NCBI RefSeq assembly: GCF_002933295.1
Contig: NZ_PSSW01000004.1
Span: 62,001-126,000 of the forward strand
Direction of reading: 5' to 3'
Length of the DNA: 64,000 nt
DNA from: Marinobacter flavimaris
GTDB lineage: Bacteria > Pseudomonadota > Gammaproteobacteria > Pseudomonadales > Oleiphilaceae
Below, in pieces: positions 9,060 to 18,345 of the stretch. A program made the translations under genes and the position numbers. Below the pieces are notes generated by a model. It was not told the origin of the DNA and searched no databases. It saw only the letters and a list, made by a program, of their open reading frames with translations. Positions within the stretch are counted from its first letter, which is position 1; the number at the start of each line of letters is the position of its first letter.

Positions 9060-9752
9060 CTAGAGATCTCGCAGGTATCCAGCACCCAGCTGTGCAATCT
9101 GGCCCCGAATCCAGGCCACTCGCTCCAACACATACGACGATGGCGAATTGACCCGCAGGACTTTCGGATTCGGGAGCACGGCCGCGAGCAGCGCGGCCTG
9201 GTACTCGGTAAGGTGACGGGCAGGCTTGCCGAAGTAGGCCTGGCTGGCGGCTTCAACGCCATAAATTCCGGGGCCAAACTCGGCAATATTCAGATAAACT
9301 TCCAGTACCCGCTGTTTTGACCAGAGGCCGTCTATTACAAGTGCCAACCCCGCCTCGATGGCCTTGCGAATGAAACTGCGACCGTTCCAGAGAAAGAGGT
9401 TCTTGGCCGTTTGCTGGGTGATGGTACTGGCTCCTCGAAGCCCGTCGCCGGCCCGGTACTCCGAGAGCGCCTGACGAACCGCCTCAAAATCCACGCCCAC
9501 ATGATGCGGGAATCGCTGATCCTCGCTGGCAACTACCGCCAGCGGCATCCAGTGAGAGATCTCGCGCATGGGCACCCATTCGTGGGCGATGGATTTGTTC
9601 GTGCCCTGAAGCTGATAACCCAGCATGAAGGCCGAGGTGGGTGGATTTACGAAACGGAACATCAGAACCACCAACAGGACCAGCACGATAGCGCCAGCGC
9701 ATAGCAGCAAAAACCATCGCAAAAGCTTGCGACCACCTGATGCTCTGGCCAT
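9060..9752 (-). CDS. mtgA: Monofunctional peptidoglycan glycosyltransferase
   Basis: 230 aa, a GT51 enzyme polymerising lipid II into glycan strands at the inner-membrane outer face. An N-terminal transmembrane anchor (FLLLCAGAIVLVLLVVLMF) precedes the catalytic domain with EDQRFPHHVGVD (catalytic Glu), GASTITQQTAKNLFLW and the RKAIEAGLALVID motif. The transpeptidase domain of bifunctional PBPs is absent, as expected for MtgA. Length is normal. Confidence 0.95.
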   Translation of the reverse strand: MARASGGRKLLRWFLLLCAGAIVLVLLVVLMFRFVNPPTSAFMLGYQLQGTNKSIAHEWVPMREISHWMPLAVVASEDQRFPHHVGVDFEAVRQALSEYRAGDGLRGASTITQQTAKNLFLWNGRSFIRKAIEAGLALVIDGLWSKQRVLEVYLNIAEFGPGIYGVEAASQAYFGKPARHLTEYQAALLAAVLPNPKVLRVNSPSSYVLERVAWIRGQIAQLGAGYLRDL

Positions 9753-9862
9753 CAGTTCAAATCCTCATCTTTGTACGATCGAGTTCCCGGCCATAATTGA
9801 CCAACGGGCCGCACAGCGCGCAAACTGCTGATAGCGATTCTGCAAGAGCGTATGCCACTACC

Positions 9863-10192
9863 ATGCCTGCAAAAGTAAAAACCCGGATTCTCTTTCATTC
9901 CAGACGCCTGAATATATACCTGGTCCGATATCCAGAAGGCCACAAGGTAGGCCCGCACGTGGACATGGTCTCCGAGGGCCGGCTCTACAAACTCAATTGG
10001 GTTCTGGCCAAACCCAAGGCCGGTGGCGAATTCATTTGCGACAAGAACATTTTCAACCTTTTTGGAAGATTGTATCTGTTTCGCCCGGATCTCTATGAGC
10101 ATCGGGTATCAAAGATCGAGCGCGGAAATCGATGGCTGTTGAGTTTTGCGTTGACTTCCGGACTCCATAACTCAAGCAGGACAGTATCATGA
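9863..10192 (+). CDS. Small 2OG-Fe(II) oxygenase-like protein
   Basis: 109 aa from ATG 9863; the frame opens at TTG 9797 but that start has no clear ribosome site. The pattern GPHVDM followed about 50 residues later by LYEHRV resembles the H-x-D...H iron triad of the jelly-roll 2-oxoglutarate oxygenases. GGEFICDK between them resembles the family core strand, and GNRWLLSFAL after it resembles the Arg-containing 2OG strand. Its stop overlaps the phaZ start (ATGATG), suggesting coupling. The fold call is by pattern only. Confidence 0.6.
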   Translation: MPAKVKTRILFHSRRLNIYLVRYPEGHKVGPHVDMVSEGRLYKLNWVLAKPKAGGEFICDKNIFNLFGRLYLFRPDLYEHRVSKIERGNRWLLSFALTSGLHNSSRTVS

Positions 10193-11406
10193 TGTATTTT
10201 GCCCATGAAATGAGCCGCGCAGCGCTGATGCCCTTGCGTATCGCGACAGACGCACAGAGTAAACTGCTCAGACATCCCCTGAGCCCCTTATCCCGCTTAC
10301 CGGGCGCTCGCAGCATTGCCTCCGCCTATGGCGTGTTTGGCGATTTGACCCGGCGCTACCCGAAACCGGCCTTCAATCTGCACTCAACAGTGTGCGATGG
10401 CGAAAAGGTGGACGTCAGTGAAGTCATCCTCCAGCGCAAACCCTTTGCCCAGCTCAAGCATTTCCAGCGCAGCGTATCGCGGCCTGATGACCCGAAACTC
10501 CTGATCGTTGCGCCGCTTTCCGGACACTTTGCCTCTCTGCTGCGGGGTACCGTCAAGGAAATGCTGCCAGACCACGACGTCTACATCACCGACTGGCGTG
10601 ATGCCTGTCGTGTCCCCTTGTCGGCTGGCGACTTTGGGCTGGACGACTATATCGACTACGTTATCGATTTTATTGAACAGCTTGGGCCAGACACCCATGT
10701 ATTGGCGGTTTGCCAGCCCGTCGTGCCGGTGCTCGCAGCCACCGCTCTCATGGCCGAAGATAAAAACCCGGCAACACCGCGCTCGCTGGCTCTCATGAGC
10801 GGCCCCATCGACGGACGTATTGATCCCACGGCACCCTGCGAACTGGCCACCAAACACAACCTGGCCTGGTTCCGACGCAACCTGGTTCACCCGGTACCCG
10901 CGCCCTATCCGGGGGCCATGCGGAAGGTTTATCCCGGCTTTCTGCAACTGACCGGATTCGTGAACATGAACTTCGACCGCCACATTGATGCCTACCGGGG
11001 CCTGTTCAAGTCCATGCGTGACAAGGAGGTCGAAAAGATCAGACGTCATCGTGAATTCTATGACGAATACCTCGCGGTCATGGATCTGCCGGCCACCTAT
11101 TACCTGGACACCATCCAGCGTGTCTTCCAGGAGTTTCACCTTGCCCGGGGCTGCTTCATGCACCGGGGCCGAAAAGTGAATCCGGCGGCTATCGAAAAAA
11201 CAGCACTGATGACGATTGAAGGCGAGAAAGACGACATTTCCAGCCCCGGGCAGACCCGGGCCGCCCATAAACTATGCGTGAATATCCCGGACGCCAGGCG
11301 TCTGCACCATCTGCAAGAGGGGGTTGGCCATTACGGTGTCTTCAATGGCAGCCAATGGCGCGAATCCATTGCGCCGCGGCTCAAGACATTCATCCGCGAA
11401 GCGTGA
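10189..11406 (+). CDS. phaZ: Intracellular polyhydroxyalkanoate depolymerase
   Basis: 405 aa. It matches the intracellular PHB depolymerase family: LIVAPLSGHFASLLRGTVK, then DVYITDWRDACRVPL, then the nucleophile region VLAVCQPVVPVLAA with Cys175 in place of Ser. Further hallmarks are LMSGPIDGRIDP and, near the C-terminus, LMTIEGEKDDISSPGQT and GVGHYGVFNG supplying Asp and His. It hydrolyses stored polymer to 3-hydroxyacyl units. It sits upstream of phaB and phaC, placing mobilisation and synthesis side by side. Confidence 0.93.
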   Translation: MMYFAHEMSRAALMPLRIATDAQSKLLRHPLSPLSRLPGARSIASAYGVFGDLTRRYPKPAFNLHSTVCDGEKVDVSEVILQRKPFAQLKHFQRSVSRPDDPKLLIVAPLSGHFASLLRGTVKEMLPDHDVYITDWRDACRVPLSAGDFGLDDYIDYVIDFIEQLGPDTHVLAVCQPVVPVLAATALMAEDKNPATPRSLALMSGPIDGRIDPTAPCELATKHNLAWFRRNLVHPVPAPYPGAMRKVYPGFLQLTGFVNMNFDRHIDAYRGLFKSMRDKEVEKIRRHREFYDEYLAVMDLPATYYLDTIQRVFQEFHLARGCFMHRGRKVNPAAIEKTALMTIEGEKDDISSPGQTRAAHKLCVNIPDARRLHHLQEGVGHYGVFNGSQWRESIAPRLKTFIREA

Positions 11407-11514
11407 CGGGTATCACATTTTCTTGTCGCGACTCAGGTGCTCTGCTAGCTTGAATGAGGTGATTAATAATAAGGAATAACAACCAGAGCGGGCTACCGCT
11501 CCAGGGAGGATTTC

Positions 11515-12258
11515 ATGCAAGACCTCAAGGGCAAGGTCGCCCTCGTAACCGGTGCCTCACGCGGCATCGGTCGTCACATCGCACTTCAGCTTGCTCAACG
11601 CGGCGCCGATGTCGCCATCAACTACCGCTCACGTCAGCCTGAAGGCGACGAAGTTGCCAGGGAAATCGAGGCCACCGGCGTCCGGGCACTTGCCTTCAAA
11701 GCAGACCTCTCGAAGATGCCGGAAGCGCGGAGCCTGGTTCGTCAGGTTCAGGACGAGTGGGGCCGCATAGACATTCTGGTGAACAACGCCGGCATCACCA
11801 AAGACAAGTCCATGAAGAAGCTTACCGACGACGATTGGAACGACGTCCTGGATACCAACCTGGGCAGCGTCTACGCCACCTGCTCGGAAGTGTTGAAAAT
11901 CATGATGGACCAGAAGTACGGCCGCATCATCAACATCACCTCATTCGTCGGGCAGGCCGGCAACTTCGGGCAAGCCAACTATGCGGCCAGCAAGGGCGGC
12001 ATTATCGCGTTTACCAAGACCCTGGCACTGGAAATGGCCAAATACAACATTACGGTCAACGCCATTGCCCCGGGCTTCACGGAAACCGAAATGCTGGCCC
12101 AGGTCCCGGAGAATATCCGTGAACAGATCATTGCCAGGGTTCCCATGGGTCGGTTTGGCAAGCCGGAGGAAATTGCCCGCGCCGTGGTCTTCCTGGCCGC
12201 GGAAGGCGATTACATCACCGGCCAGCAGATCAACGTTAACGGCGGCGTTTACATGTAA
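11515..12258 (+). CDS. phaB: Acetoacetyl-CoA reductase
   Basis: 247 aa short-chain dehydrogenase. The NAD(P) motif TGASRGIG is near residue 11, NNAG follows, and the catalytic triad residues Ser143, Tyr156 and Lys160 are in place. The C-terminus ITGQQINVNGGVYM matches PhaB/FabG. Placement directly before phaC, 25 bp apart, favours PhaB, which reduces acetoacetyl-CoA to (R)-3-hydroxybutyryl-CoA. AGGGAGGA precedes the ATG. A FabG-like role in fatty acid synthesis is the alternative. Confidence 0.9.
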   Translation: MQDLKGKVALVTGASRGIGRHIALQLAQRGADVAINYRSRQPEGDEVAREIEATGVRALAFKADLSKMPEARSLVRQVQDEWGRIDILVNNAGITKDKSMKKLTDDDWNDVLDTNLGSVYATCSEVLKIMMDQKYGRIINITSFVGQAGNFGQANYAASKGGIIAFTKTLALEMAKYNITVNAIAPGFTETEMLAQVPENIREQIIARVPMGRFGKPEEIARAVVFLAAEGDYITGQQINVNGGVYM

Positions 12259-12283
12259 CACTTGAAAGACAGAAGGCGAAAAA

Positions 12284-14176
12284 ATGGCTGATAAACCAAT
12301 AAAAAAGCAATCAACGCCTGACTTCGAACCCAATGTGGTAAGCCGCTCTCTGGCACGAGTGGGTGTTCATGGTGGTCACCTGCTCAAGCGCTCCATAATG
12401 CGCCGTTTGCGCGGTGGCCCGCCGAATCCGGCCAGCGTCGGGAGCATGACCAAACCCTTTGTCACCCTGACCGGCAAGCTTGCAACCCAGCCAGACACGC
12501 TTCTGTTCGCGCAGATGCGACTGATCAAGGACACCAGTCTGTTCTGGTCTGGCCTGCTGGCCAGCGGTATTGGCAAGAAACCACTGACCGTAGCCGAACC
12601 GGAGCCCGGCGACGGCCGCTTCCGGGATCAGGCCTGGAACGACGTCATAGCCTTCAACGCCGTCAAGCAGGCCTATTTACTGTCAACTCGCTGGGTTATG
12701 GACACCATTGACGATGTCAGGGATCTGGACGATCACGATAAGCGGAAAGTCCGTTTTTTCGCCAGCCAGATGACCGATGCCCTCGCCCCAAGCAACTTCG
12801 TTCTGAGCAATCCGGAAGTGTTGCGCACAACCGTTAAGACACGGGGCAAGAACCTCCTGCGAGGCCTGGCAAACCTGCTGCGTGATCTGGACGAGGGAAA
12901 GGGCCCGATGCCTTTCCGCATGTCCGACCCGGACGCCTTTGAGGTGGGCGACAATCTGGCCAACACACCCGGCGACGTGGTGTTCCAGAACGATCTGATG
13001 CAACTCATCCAGTACCGGCCGACCACCGAGACAGTTCATCGCCGGCCTTTGCTGGTGATACCGCCCTGGATCAACAAGTACTACATCCTCGATCTTGGCG
13101 AGAAAAAATCCTTCATTCGTTATTGGGTGGAACAGGGCCACACCGTGTTTGTGGTTTCCTGGGTAAATCCCGGGCCAGAGCTGGCACACAAGACCTTTGA
13201 GGACTACATGCTCGAAGGTCCGGTCGCCGCCATGGATGCCATCGAGCAGGCGACGGGTGAGCGGGAAATCAATACCGTCGGCTACTGCATCGGCGGCACT
13301 CTGCTTGGTTGCACGCTCGCCTGGCTGGCCGCTCGCGGGGATGATCGCGTAAAAAGTGCGACGTTTCTCAACAGCATGATGGATTTCTCGGAAGTCGGCG
13401 ATCTCGAAGTGTTCATCGACGAGGACTCTATTGCCAAAATCGAGAAGGCCATGAACAAACAGGGCTATCTTGAAGGCGCTTCCATGGCAACGGCCTTCAA
13501 CATGCTGCGGGCCAACAGTCTGATATGGTCTTTTTTCGTCAATAATTACCTTCTCGGCCGCGACACGGCGCCCTTTGACCTGTTGTACTGGAACTCGGAC
13601 GCCACCCGCATGCCAGCGGCCATGCACAGCTTTTACCTCCGCAATATGTACCTGAACAACCGGCTGCGTGAGCCCGGGGGTATTACACTGGCGGGTACTC
13701 CGATCGATTTGAGAAAGGTAAAGGCCCCCGCCTACTTTGCATCTGCGATTGAAGACCACATCGCACCCTGGATCTCCTGCTACAAAGGCGCACGTAACCT
13801 GGGCGGCCCGTTGCGTTTTGTCCTCGGCGGTTCAGGGCACATCGCCGGCATCATCAATCCACCCGAGAAGAAGAAGTACGGCTATCGCCTCAACGAAGAC
13901 AACCCGGCCAATCCAGAGGAATGGCTGAAAGGTGCCGAGCAGTTCGAAGGTTCCTGGTGGCCGGATTGGGTGGCTTGGGCCGAGCAGTTCGGTGGCGGTG
14001 AGGTTAAGGCTCGCATTCCGGGAGAGGGCAATCTGCCGGTGATTGAACCGGCGCCCGGGGCTTACTTGCGCAACGAGCCGGCACCTCCAACCCCAATAGT
14101 CAGAAAACCAAGGCAACCGTCGAGAAGGAAAACGGCTTCCGGTAAACAGAAAGTGAGGTCTCCCGAGGGCGCCTGA
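12284..14176 (+). CDS. phaC: Class I poly(3-hydroxyalkanoate) synthase
   Basis: 630 aa. The catalytic core has the lipase-like box GYCIGGT with nucleophile Cys335, an Asp in ASAIEDHIAPW and a His in GGSGHIAGI. TTETVHRRPLLVIPPWINKYY and YWNSDATRMP are standard class I signatures. The enzyme polymerises (R)-3-hydroxyacyl-CoA on granule surfaces. A basic tail rich in Arg, Lys and Pro after residue ~590 extends it slightly beyond the usual ~590 aa. It is co-transcribed with phaB; no phasin or phaA is in the window. Confidence 0.95.
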   Translation: MADKPIKKQSTPDFEPNVVSRSLARVGVHGGHLLKRSIMRRLRGGPPNPASVGSMTKPFVTLTGKLATQPDTLLFAQMRLIKDTSLFWSGLLASGIGKKPLTVAEPEPGDGRFRDQAWNDVIAFNAVKQAYLLSTRWVMDTIDDVRDLDDHDKRKVRFFASQMTDALAPSNFVLSNPEVLRTTVKTRGKNLLRGLANLLRDLDEGKGPMPFRMSDPDAFEVGDNLANTPGDVVFQNDLMQLIQYRPTTETVHRRPLLVIPPWINKYYILDLGEKKSFIRYWVEQGHTVFVVSWVNPGPELAHKTFEDYMLEGPVAAMDAIEQATGEREINTVGYCIGGTLLGCTLAWLAARGDDRVKSATFLNSMMDFSEVGDLEVFIDEDSIAKIEKAMNKQGYLEGASMATAFNMLRANSLIWSFFVNNYLLGRDTAPFDLLYWNSDATRMPAAMHSFYLRNMYLNNRLREPGGITLAGTPIDLRKVKAPAYFASAIEDHIAPWISCYKGARNLGGPLRFVLGGSGHIAGIINPPEKKKYGYRLNEDNPANPEEWLKGAEQFEGSWWPDWVAWAEQFGGGEVKARIPGEGNLPVIEPAPGAYLRNEPAPPTPIVRKPRQPSRRKTASGKQKVRSPEGA

Positions 14177-14185
14177 GTCGGCGCT

Positions 14186-14875
14186 CTACTTCAGTTCGGA
14201 TACCAGATCGCCGTTCCGACAGTTTTCAATCGCGCCTTTAATTCGGTTCATATCTGCCGTCGCTAGCGTGTCCCGAGACATATAGAGAGAGACAGGCAGC
14301 GTGCCCGCGGGCTGTTCGAAGACATTCACCACCTCCGGGCCGAACAGATCCCCGACAAGAAGGGCGGGCAGAACGATGGCATCCAGGCGGTCGTAGTGAA
14401 GCATGGCGACCAACTGCATCCAGTCCGTCACCTCTTCGATTCTCGGGTTTTTGTCGGTAATGAACTGTTCACCAACAAAGCTCCGAGGCAGCCCATATTT
14501 AAGGCCCGAGGTTTCAGATATCGGCGGAAGTTGACGATTCGAAACAAAAACATAGTCCGCCGAAAACAACTCACCGGCGAACTCGCCGATTCTGTCCCGA
14601 CGCTCACTCTGGGCAAGGGGCAGAACCATCGAGACTTCTCCCGAGTGCAAATACCCCAGGCCTCTTTTCAGAGGCACCTGAATATACTGGGGCTGGATGT
14701 CAGCGCGATCAAAGACACATTCGTAGAGCGGCGCCAGGGACCCATGGAGCTTGCCATCGGAGTACCCGATCACGCCCTTCAATCCTTCACCAACGGCGAC
14801 AGGAACCGAAGCGGCCGCAAGTTTCGAAAAGAGAACCAGCAGGCCAATGACGATTGGAAAGGTTAAATAATGCAT
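14186..14875 (-). CDS. Periplasmic substrate-binding-like protein
   Basis: 229 aa with an N-terminal signal sequence (FPIVIGLLVLFSKLAAAS). The rest reads like a type II periplasmic binding domain (SBP_bac_3-like), including VPLKRGLGYLHSGEVSMVLP and a late acidic/aromatic block DRLDAIVLP. No permease or ATPase genes adjoin it. It is followed by another binding-protein-like gene in the same orientation, so they may be diverged tandem relatives. The ligand is unknown. Confidence 0.7.
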   Translation of the reverse strand: MHYLTFPIVIGLLVLFSKLAAASVPVAVGEGLKGVIGYSDGKLHGSLAPLYECVFDRADIQPQYIQVPLKRGLGYLHSGEVSMVLPLAQSERRDRIGEFAGELFSADYVFVSNRQLPPISETSGLKYGLPRSFVGEQFITDKNPRIEEVTDWMQLVAMLHYDRLDAIVLPALLVGDLFGPEVVNVFEQPAGTLPVSLYMSRDTLATADMNRIKGAIENCRNGDLVSELK

Positions 14876-14959
14876 CGCTCCGCTCCATGAGGCTGCACGC
14901 TTTCACTTTATACGCACACGATCGTCCACGTTCGCTTGGTTTTCCGTAAGGATCTGTAC

Positions 14960-15754
14960 TTATCGCCCCAGATACCTGAAACGTAGCACATTCTGATACT
15001 TATCGATGTATTTCTGATTGATGAGACCAATCACACCCGATTGCCGCAAATCGTCGAAGCATTGATCAAAGGCAGCGGCGAATGCGGGGTTCCGAAAAAC
15101 CATCTTGTGCGGCGCCGGGTTAAAGATTGGCGCGAAACGAAAAGCATCAGACTGCGAGGGCCAGCTTTCACCACGGCGCTTCTTGTTGAAGATTCTCCGA
15201 TTCACTTCCGCGACCACGAATCCGTCGGCCAGGATCGCATCGACCCGGCCCATAAACAGTAGCCGGGAGTGAATGGTCTGATCGGCGATCTCGGTGAGGG
15301 AGGCGAATTCGGGTACGTTGTCGCTGATTCCCAGCACATCGACCCCTTCGCGGAAGGTCACCACGTCAAGACCGGCGAGGTCTGTGAGCCTTTCGATCGG
15401 GCCTACTCGAGAATGATTGTAGAAGGCACCGTTCTGGTACCAGATGTAGGCGGATGTGGAATAACCGGGAAGACGCCAGTGCAAAGGTACTGTGGCAATA
15501 GCATCGAAGTCCTGACGATCCGTGTAGGTCCTTGCATGGCGCTCAAAAGGCTGCATGATGAATTCGGCCTCAAATCCGCACTCATCGAAAGTCGCCAAAA
15601 CCAATTCAATATCTCGCCCCTCGAGACTTGGCTCCGCTGCCCCCGGTATCTCAGCAGCAAGAACTGTTAGCCGCGGCAGTGGCTCCGAATTCGCGACCAG
15701 CGGGAACCCTGTCAGAAGCAATAAAAAACACTGGGCGAGCGTTGAAATCTTCAA
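14960..15754 (-). CDS. Periplasmic substrate-binding-like protein
   Basis: 264 aa, with signal peptide ending near VANSEP. It contains LTVLAAEIPGAAEPSLEGRD (start of the binding domain), EFIMQPFERHARTYTD, and LFMGRVDAILADGFVVAEV. These are typical of orphan SBP_bac_3-like proteins, which often carry sensory rather than transport roles when no permease is near. It is 84 bp upstream of the similar 229-aa gene. Confidence 0.72.
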   Translation of the reverse strand: MKISTLAQCFLLLLTGFPLVANSEPLPRLTVLAAEIPGAAEPSLEGRDIELVLATFDECGFEAEFIMQPFERHARTYTDRQDFDAIATVPLHWRLPGYSTSAYIWYQNGAFYNHSRVGPIERLTDLAGLDVVTFREGVDVLGISDNVPEFASLTEIADQTIHSRLLFMGRVDAILADGFVVAEVNRRIFNKKRRGESWPSQSDAFRFAPIFNPAPHKMVFRNPAFAAAFDQCFDDLRQSGVIGLINQKYIDKYQNVLRFRYLGR

Positions 15755-15861
15755 ACCGCTGTCTTCTCACCTCGGGCTAAAAAGTTCAGTTTTTGAACAA
15801 TATCCTTATCCCGGCGTGCAGGCAATCACTCTGAGCAAATGCCTGCAAACCAGGATGCACC

Positions 15862-16581
15862 TCAGCCCAGGAGACACTCCTTGGCCTCATTGATGCGCGC
15901 CGCCAGGTAATTGCTGCCACCATGGTCCGGGTGAAGCTTTTGCATCATCCTCCGATGGGCTTTGATGATCTCTTCCCGACTGGCTCCGGGCTCGAGCCCC
16001 AGGATGTCCAGCGCTTCGCTCTCGGTAAGCGGGCCGCCCGTATTGCCACTGCCGTCCGACGGATCGCTTTCAGAGGCCGCCTCATCGTCTGCTCGCCAGG
16101 AGTCTCCGAACCGGCGGTCCAGGTAAGTTTCAAGGAGCCGGGCAGAATCCTCGTCCTGGCCGCGGCAATAGCGCAATAGCTCGAGGAACTCGCTTTCGCT
16201 TAACTCCGCCAGTTCTCTCCCTTCCATCGGGCCCTTGATGATCTTGCCGCTCATGTTTCCCGAGTCGTGGTCCAGAGTCATTTCCAGAATATCGCTGGAA
16301 ACATGGGACTGGTTGCCCGACTTGGCCCCGGCACCACCGGCCACGCGACCGAGCCCGCCACGCAATAGAGATGGCAGCAGGCGACGCAACAGAGGATAGA
16401 GAAAGGCCAAACCGGCGAAGACAAAATGCAAACGCCCGGTCACAGCCAGCAAGACGACGATGCCGATACCGGCCAGCAGAGCCAGCTTGAGAATGGCGGC
16501 ATTGCGCTGACTGGCAGGCTGATTGCGCAACCACACCCAAGCCACAACCGCGACAACGATGGCAACAAGCGTTAAAGGCAC
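15862..16581 (-). CDS. Membrane-anchored J-domain protein
   Basis: 239 aa. Two N-terminal hydrophobic stretches (LVAIVVAVVAWVWL and LALLAGIGIVVLLAVTG) are followed by a glycine-rich linker and, at the extreme C-terminus, a short J-domain with the HPD signature in MMQKLHPDHGGSNYLAARINE. The layout resembles type III DnaJ proteins of the TIM14/DjlA kind, which stimulate DnaK at the membrane. The start is GTG 16581 with GGGG 8 nt upstream. Confidence 0.85.
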   Translation of the reverse strand: MPLTLVAIVVAVVAWVWLRNQPASQRNAAILKLALLAGIGIVVLLAVTGRLHFVFAGLAFLYPLLRRLLPSLLRGGLGRVAGGAGAKSGNQSHVSSDILEMTLDHDSGNMSGKIIKGPMEGRELAELSESEFLELLRYCRGQDEDSARLLETYLDRRFGDSWRADDEAASESDPSDGSGNTGGPLTESEALDILGLEPGASREEIIKAHRRMMQKLHPDHGGSNYLAARINEAKECLLG

Positions 16582-16627
16582 TCAAATACCCCGGGCACAC
16601 CGGCCCATCAATGGATTCTCACAAACA

Positions 16628-17323
16628 TTACCGGATCTGGCTGGTCAGGCGTTTCACTTCCGGGGAACTACGGCTGGAAAAATCCTGCAGGGCCTTGGCT
16701 CCCCCGGAAGCATAGACCGCAACTGCCGCCATAAGATCCTTGAGCACCTGAGGACTGTTACGGTCAAAGGGTGCGTATGCGCCCCCTGAAAGCTTGCTCA
16801 CCTGCTGGAATATCGCCCTTGCATGGGCATCATTGCCCTCATGAAACATGAACACCGGTGTGCGCAGCATTCCCAGTTCCCCGGCGGTGTGACAGAGCTC
16901 GTCCACCGGTTCCTCGCAACAGTCACCGATAAACACCACAGCTTTGACGGGCTTTGCACGGGTCTCTTTCACCGCATGGGCCAATACCCGGCTGATCTGG
17001 GTGCGCCCACCGAGGCAGGAAACGCCGTTCATCAGATTCAGCAACTGCCCGGTTTCGGTCACAAACCCCGTGGCCTTGAACTCACCGAAGCCACGGTAGT
17101 AGCAGAGCTGAATGGCCAGGCCACCCAGATCCCGGGTTGCTATGAACAGTTCGCTCTGCAGATGGCAGGCCTGGTCCCAGGTAGCTTCCCGGCTTGCAGT
17201 CGCGTCCAGCGCGAAAATCAGCCGCCCCTGCCCGCCACCCTGCTTGGGCAATGTGCGAACCTCATTGATAAACTGGTCGATCGCCTGTTTGTCGGATCGG
17301 GTGCGTAGCTCTTTATCGGACAT
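16628..17323 (-). CDS. VWA-domain protein
   Basis: 231 aa from ATG 17323; an upstream in-frame start at 17377 is possible. LIFALDATASREATWDQA resembles the von Willebrand A first strand with the metal site in a variant form (D-x-T-x-S rather than D-x-S-x-S). KAVVFIGDCCEEPVDELC is a later VWA strand. It is the nearest same-strand gene upstream of the J-domain protein (46 bp), and the pair may be co-transcribed. The function is unknown. Confidence 0.7.
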   Translation of the reverse strand: MSDKELRTRSDKQAIDQFINEVRTLPKQGGGQGRLIFALDATASREATWDQACHLQSELFIATRDLGGLAIQLCYYRGFGEFKATGFVTETGQLLNLMNGVSCLGGRTQISRVLAHAVKETRAKPVKAVVFIGDCCEEPVDELCHTAGELGMLRTPVFMFHEGNDAHARAIFQQVSKLSGGAYAPFDRNSPQVLKDLMAAVAVYASGGAKALQDFSSRSSPEVKRLTSQIR

Positions 17324-17372
17324 AGGCTCCTGAAAATCACGGCGGCTGAAAAAACTGACGCTAAAATAGTAG

Positions 17373-17768
17373 GGCATAGATCGCGCAATTCACAGGTTTG
17401 GCTCTTTCCGTTGGCTCCCCAGAGCACGCTGGGAACGAAGCAACGCACAAGGCCATTGGCTGGTAGACCTCCCTGTTCTGATGCAGTGGCAGAGCCCGGG
17501 GCAGGTTTGGGCGTTCCGGGTGGAACGAAACGGGGACCGTTGGGCCACGCTGGATAAGGACAGGGAAGTAGAAAGCGCGCTCTATTTACGTGAGTGGAGA
17601 GCCCAACTGACTTATCGGGCGCACCAGGGGAAACAATCCTGGCCAACCATCATTCTTGGTATAGGAGCCAGTCTGGCTACCCGTGTCCAATACAAGGACC
17701 TGAACACGGGCACCGAGGATCTGAGCCTTGGGGATGCCCTGCTGGCAAGCCTCAGGCTCGATTGGTAG
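17373..17768 (+). pseudogene. 5'-truncated outer-membrane beta-barrel remnant
   Basis: An open frame runs from just after TAG 17370-17372 to TAG at 17766-17768, but the first ATG is only at 17481, well inside coding-looking sequence. The upstream in-frame stretch reads plausibly as protein (FRWLPRARWERS, then GHWLVDLPVLMQWQ). Residues alternate polar/hydrophobic, and the C-terminus ends LASLRLDW with a terminal aromatic, as in outer-membrane barrels. I read it as the surviving 3' part of a barrel gene whose front half is gone. A short real gene starting at 17481 (95 aa) is the alternative. Confidence 0.45.
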
Positions 17769-17801
17769 ATCCAGGTTCCGAGACCGGATCCAAACCGGGT
17801 A

Positions 17802-18230
17802 TCAGCCTACCCGGTTGAGTGTTACGTCGATGTTGCCACGGGTCGCGTTGGAATATGGGCAAACCTTGTGCGCTTCATCGATCAGCTGCTTGGCTTCGGC
17901 ATCGTCCATACCCGGGAGGCTGATGCGCAATTCCACTTCAATGCCAAACCCATTGGGGATCTGGCCGATGCCAACCACGCCTTCAATGGAAGCATCCTCC
18001 GGCATCTTGAGCTTGTCGCGACCGGCCACAAATTTCATGGCGCCGATAAAGCATGCGGAATAGCCTGCAGCAAAAAGTTGCTCCGGGTTGGTCCCCTTGC
18101 CGCCGGCACCGCCCATTTCTGTCGGGGTTGCCAGCTCTACATCGAGAATGCCGTCTGACGAAATTGCACGGCCGTCACGACCACCGGTTGCTTCTGCATG
18201 GGCACGATAGAGCACTTGTTCGATAGACAT
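17802..18230 (-). CDS. ohr: Organic hydroperoxide reductase
   Basis: 142 aa of the Ohr/OsmC family. The two redox cysteines lie in [14 protein letters not shown] and in [16 protein letters not shown], the arrangement that favours Ohr over OsmC. Ohr detoxifies organic and lipid hydroperoxides using lipoyl-dependent reductant in the cytosol. No OhrR regulator gene adjoins it in this window. Length and both ends are typical. Confidence 0.94.
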   Translation of the reverse strand: MSIEQVLYRAHAEATGGRDGRAISSDGILDVELATPTEMGGAGGKGTNPEQLFAAGYSACFIGAMKFVAGRDKLKMPEDASIEGVVGIGQIPNGFGIEVELRISLPGMDDAEAKQLIDEAHKVCPYSNATRGNIDVTLNRVG

Positions 18231-18345
18231 AACGCTTTCCTTTTTCCTTCGAATTTGAACAGAAATACCTTCCGAGGCATTTCCGCGCGACGATTTTCTG
18301 AACGACGCGTCGCCCCGTTTTATGCGATAGAAATGGTTAACTGGA

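Noticed and set aside
12683..13759. 358-aa minus-strand open frame inside phaC
   Set aside because: Shadow of phaC, with no motif and no ribosome site.
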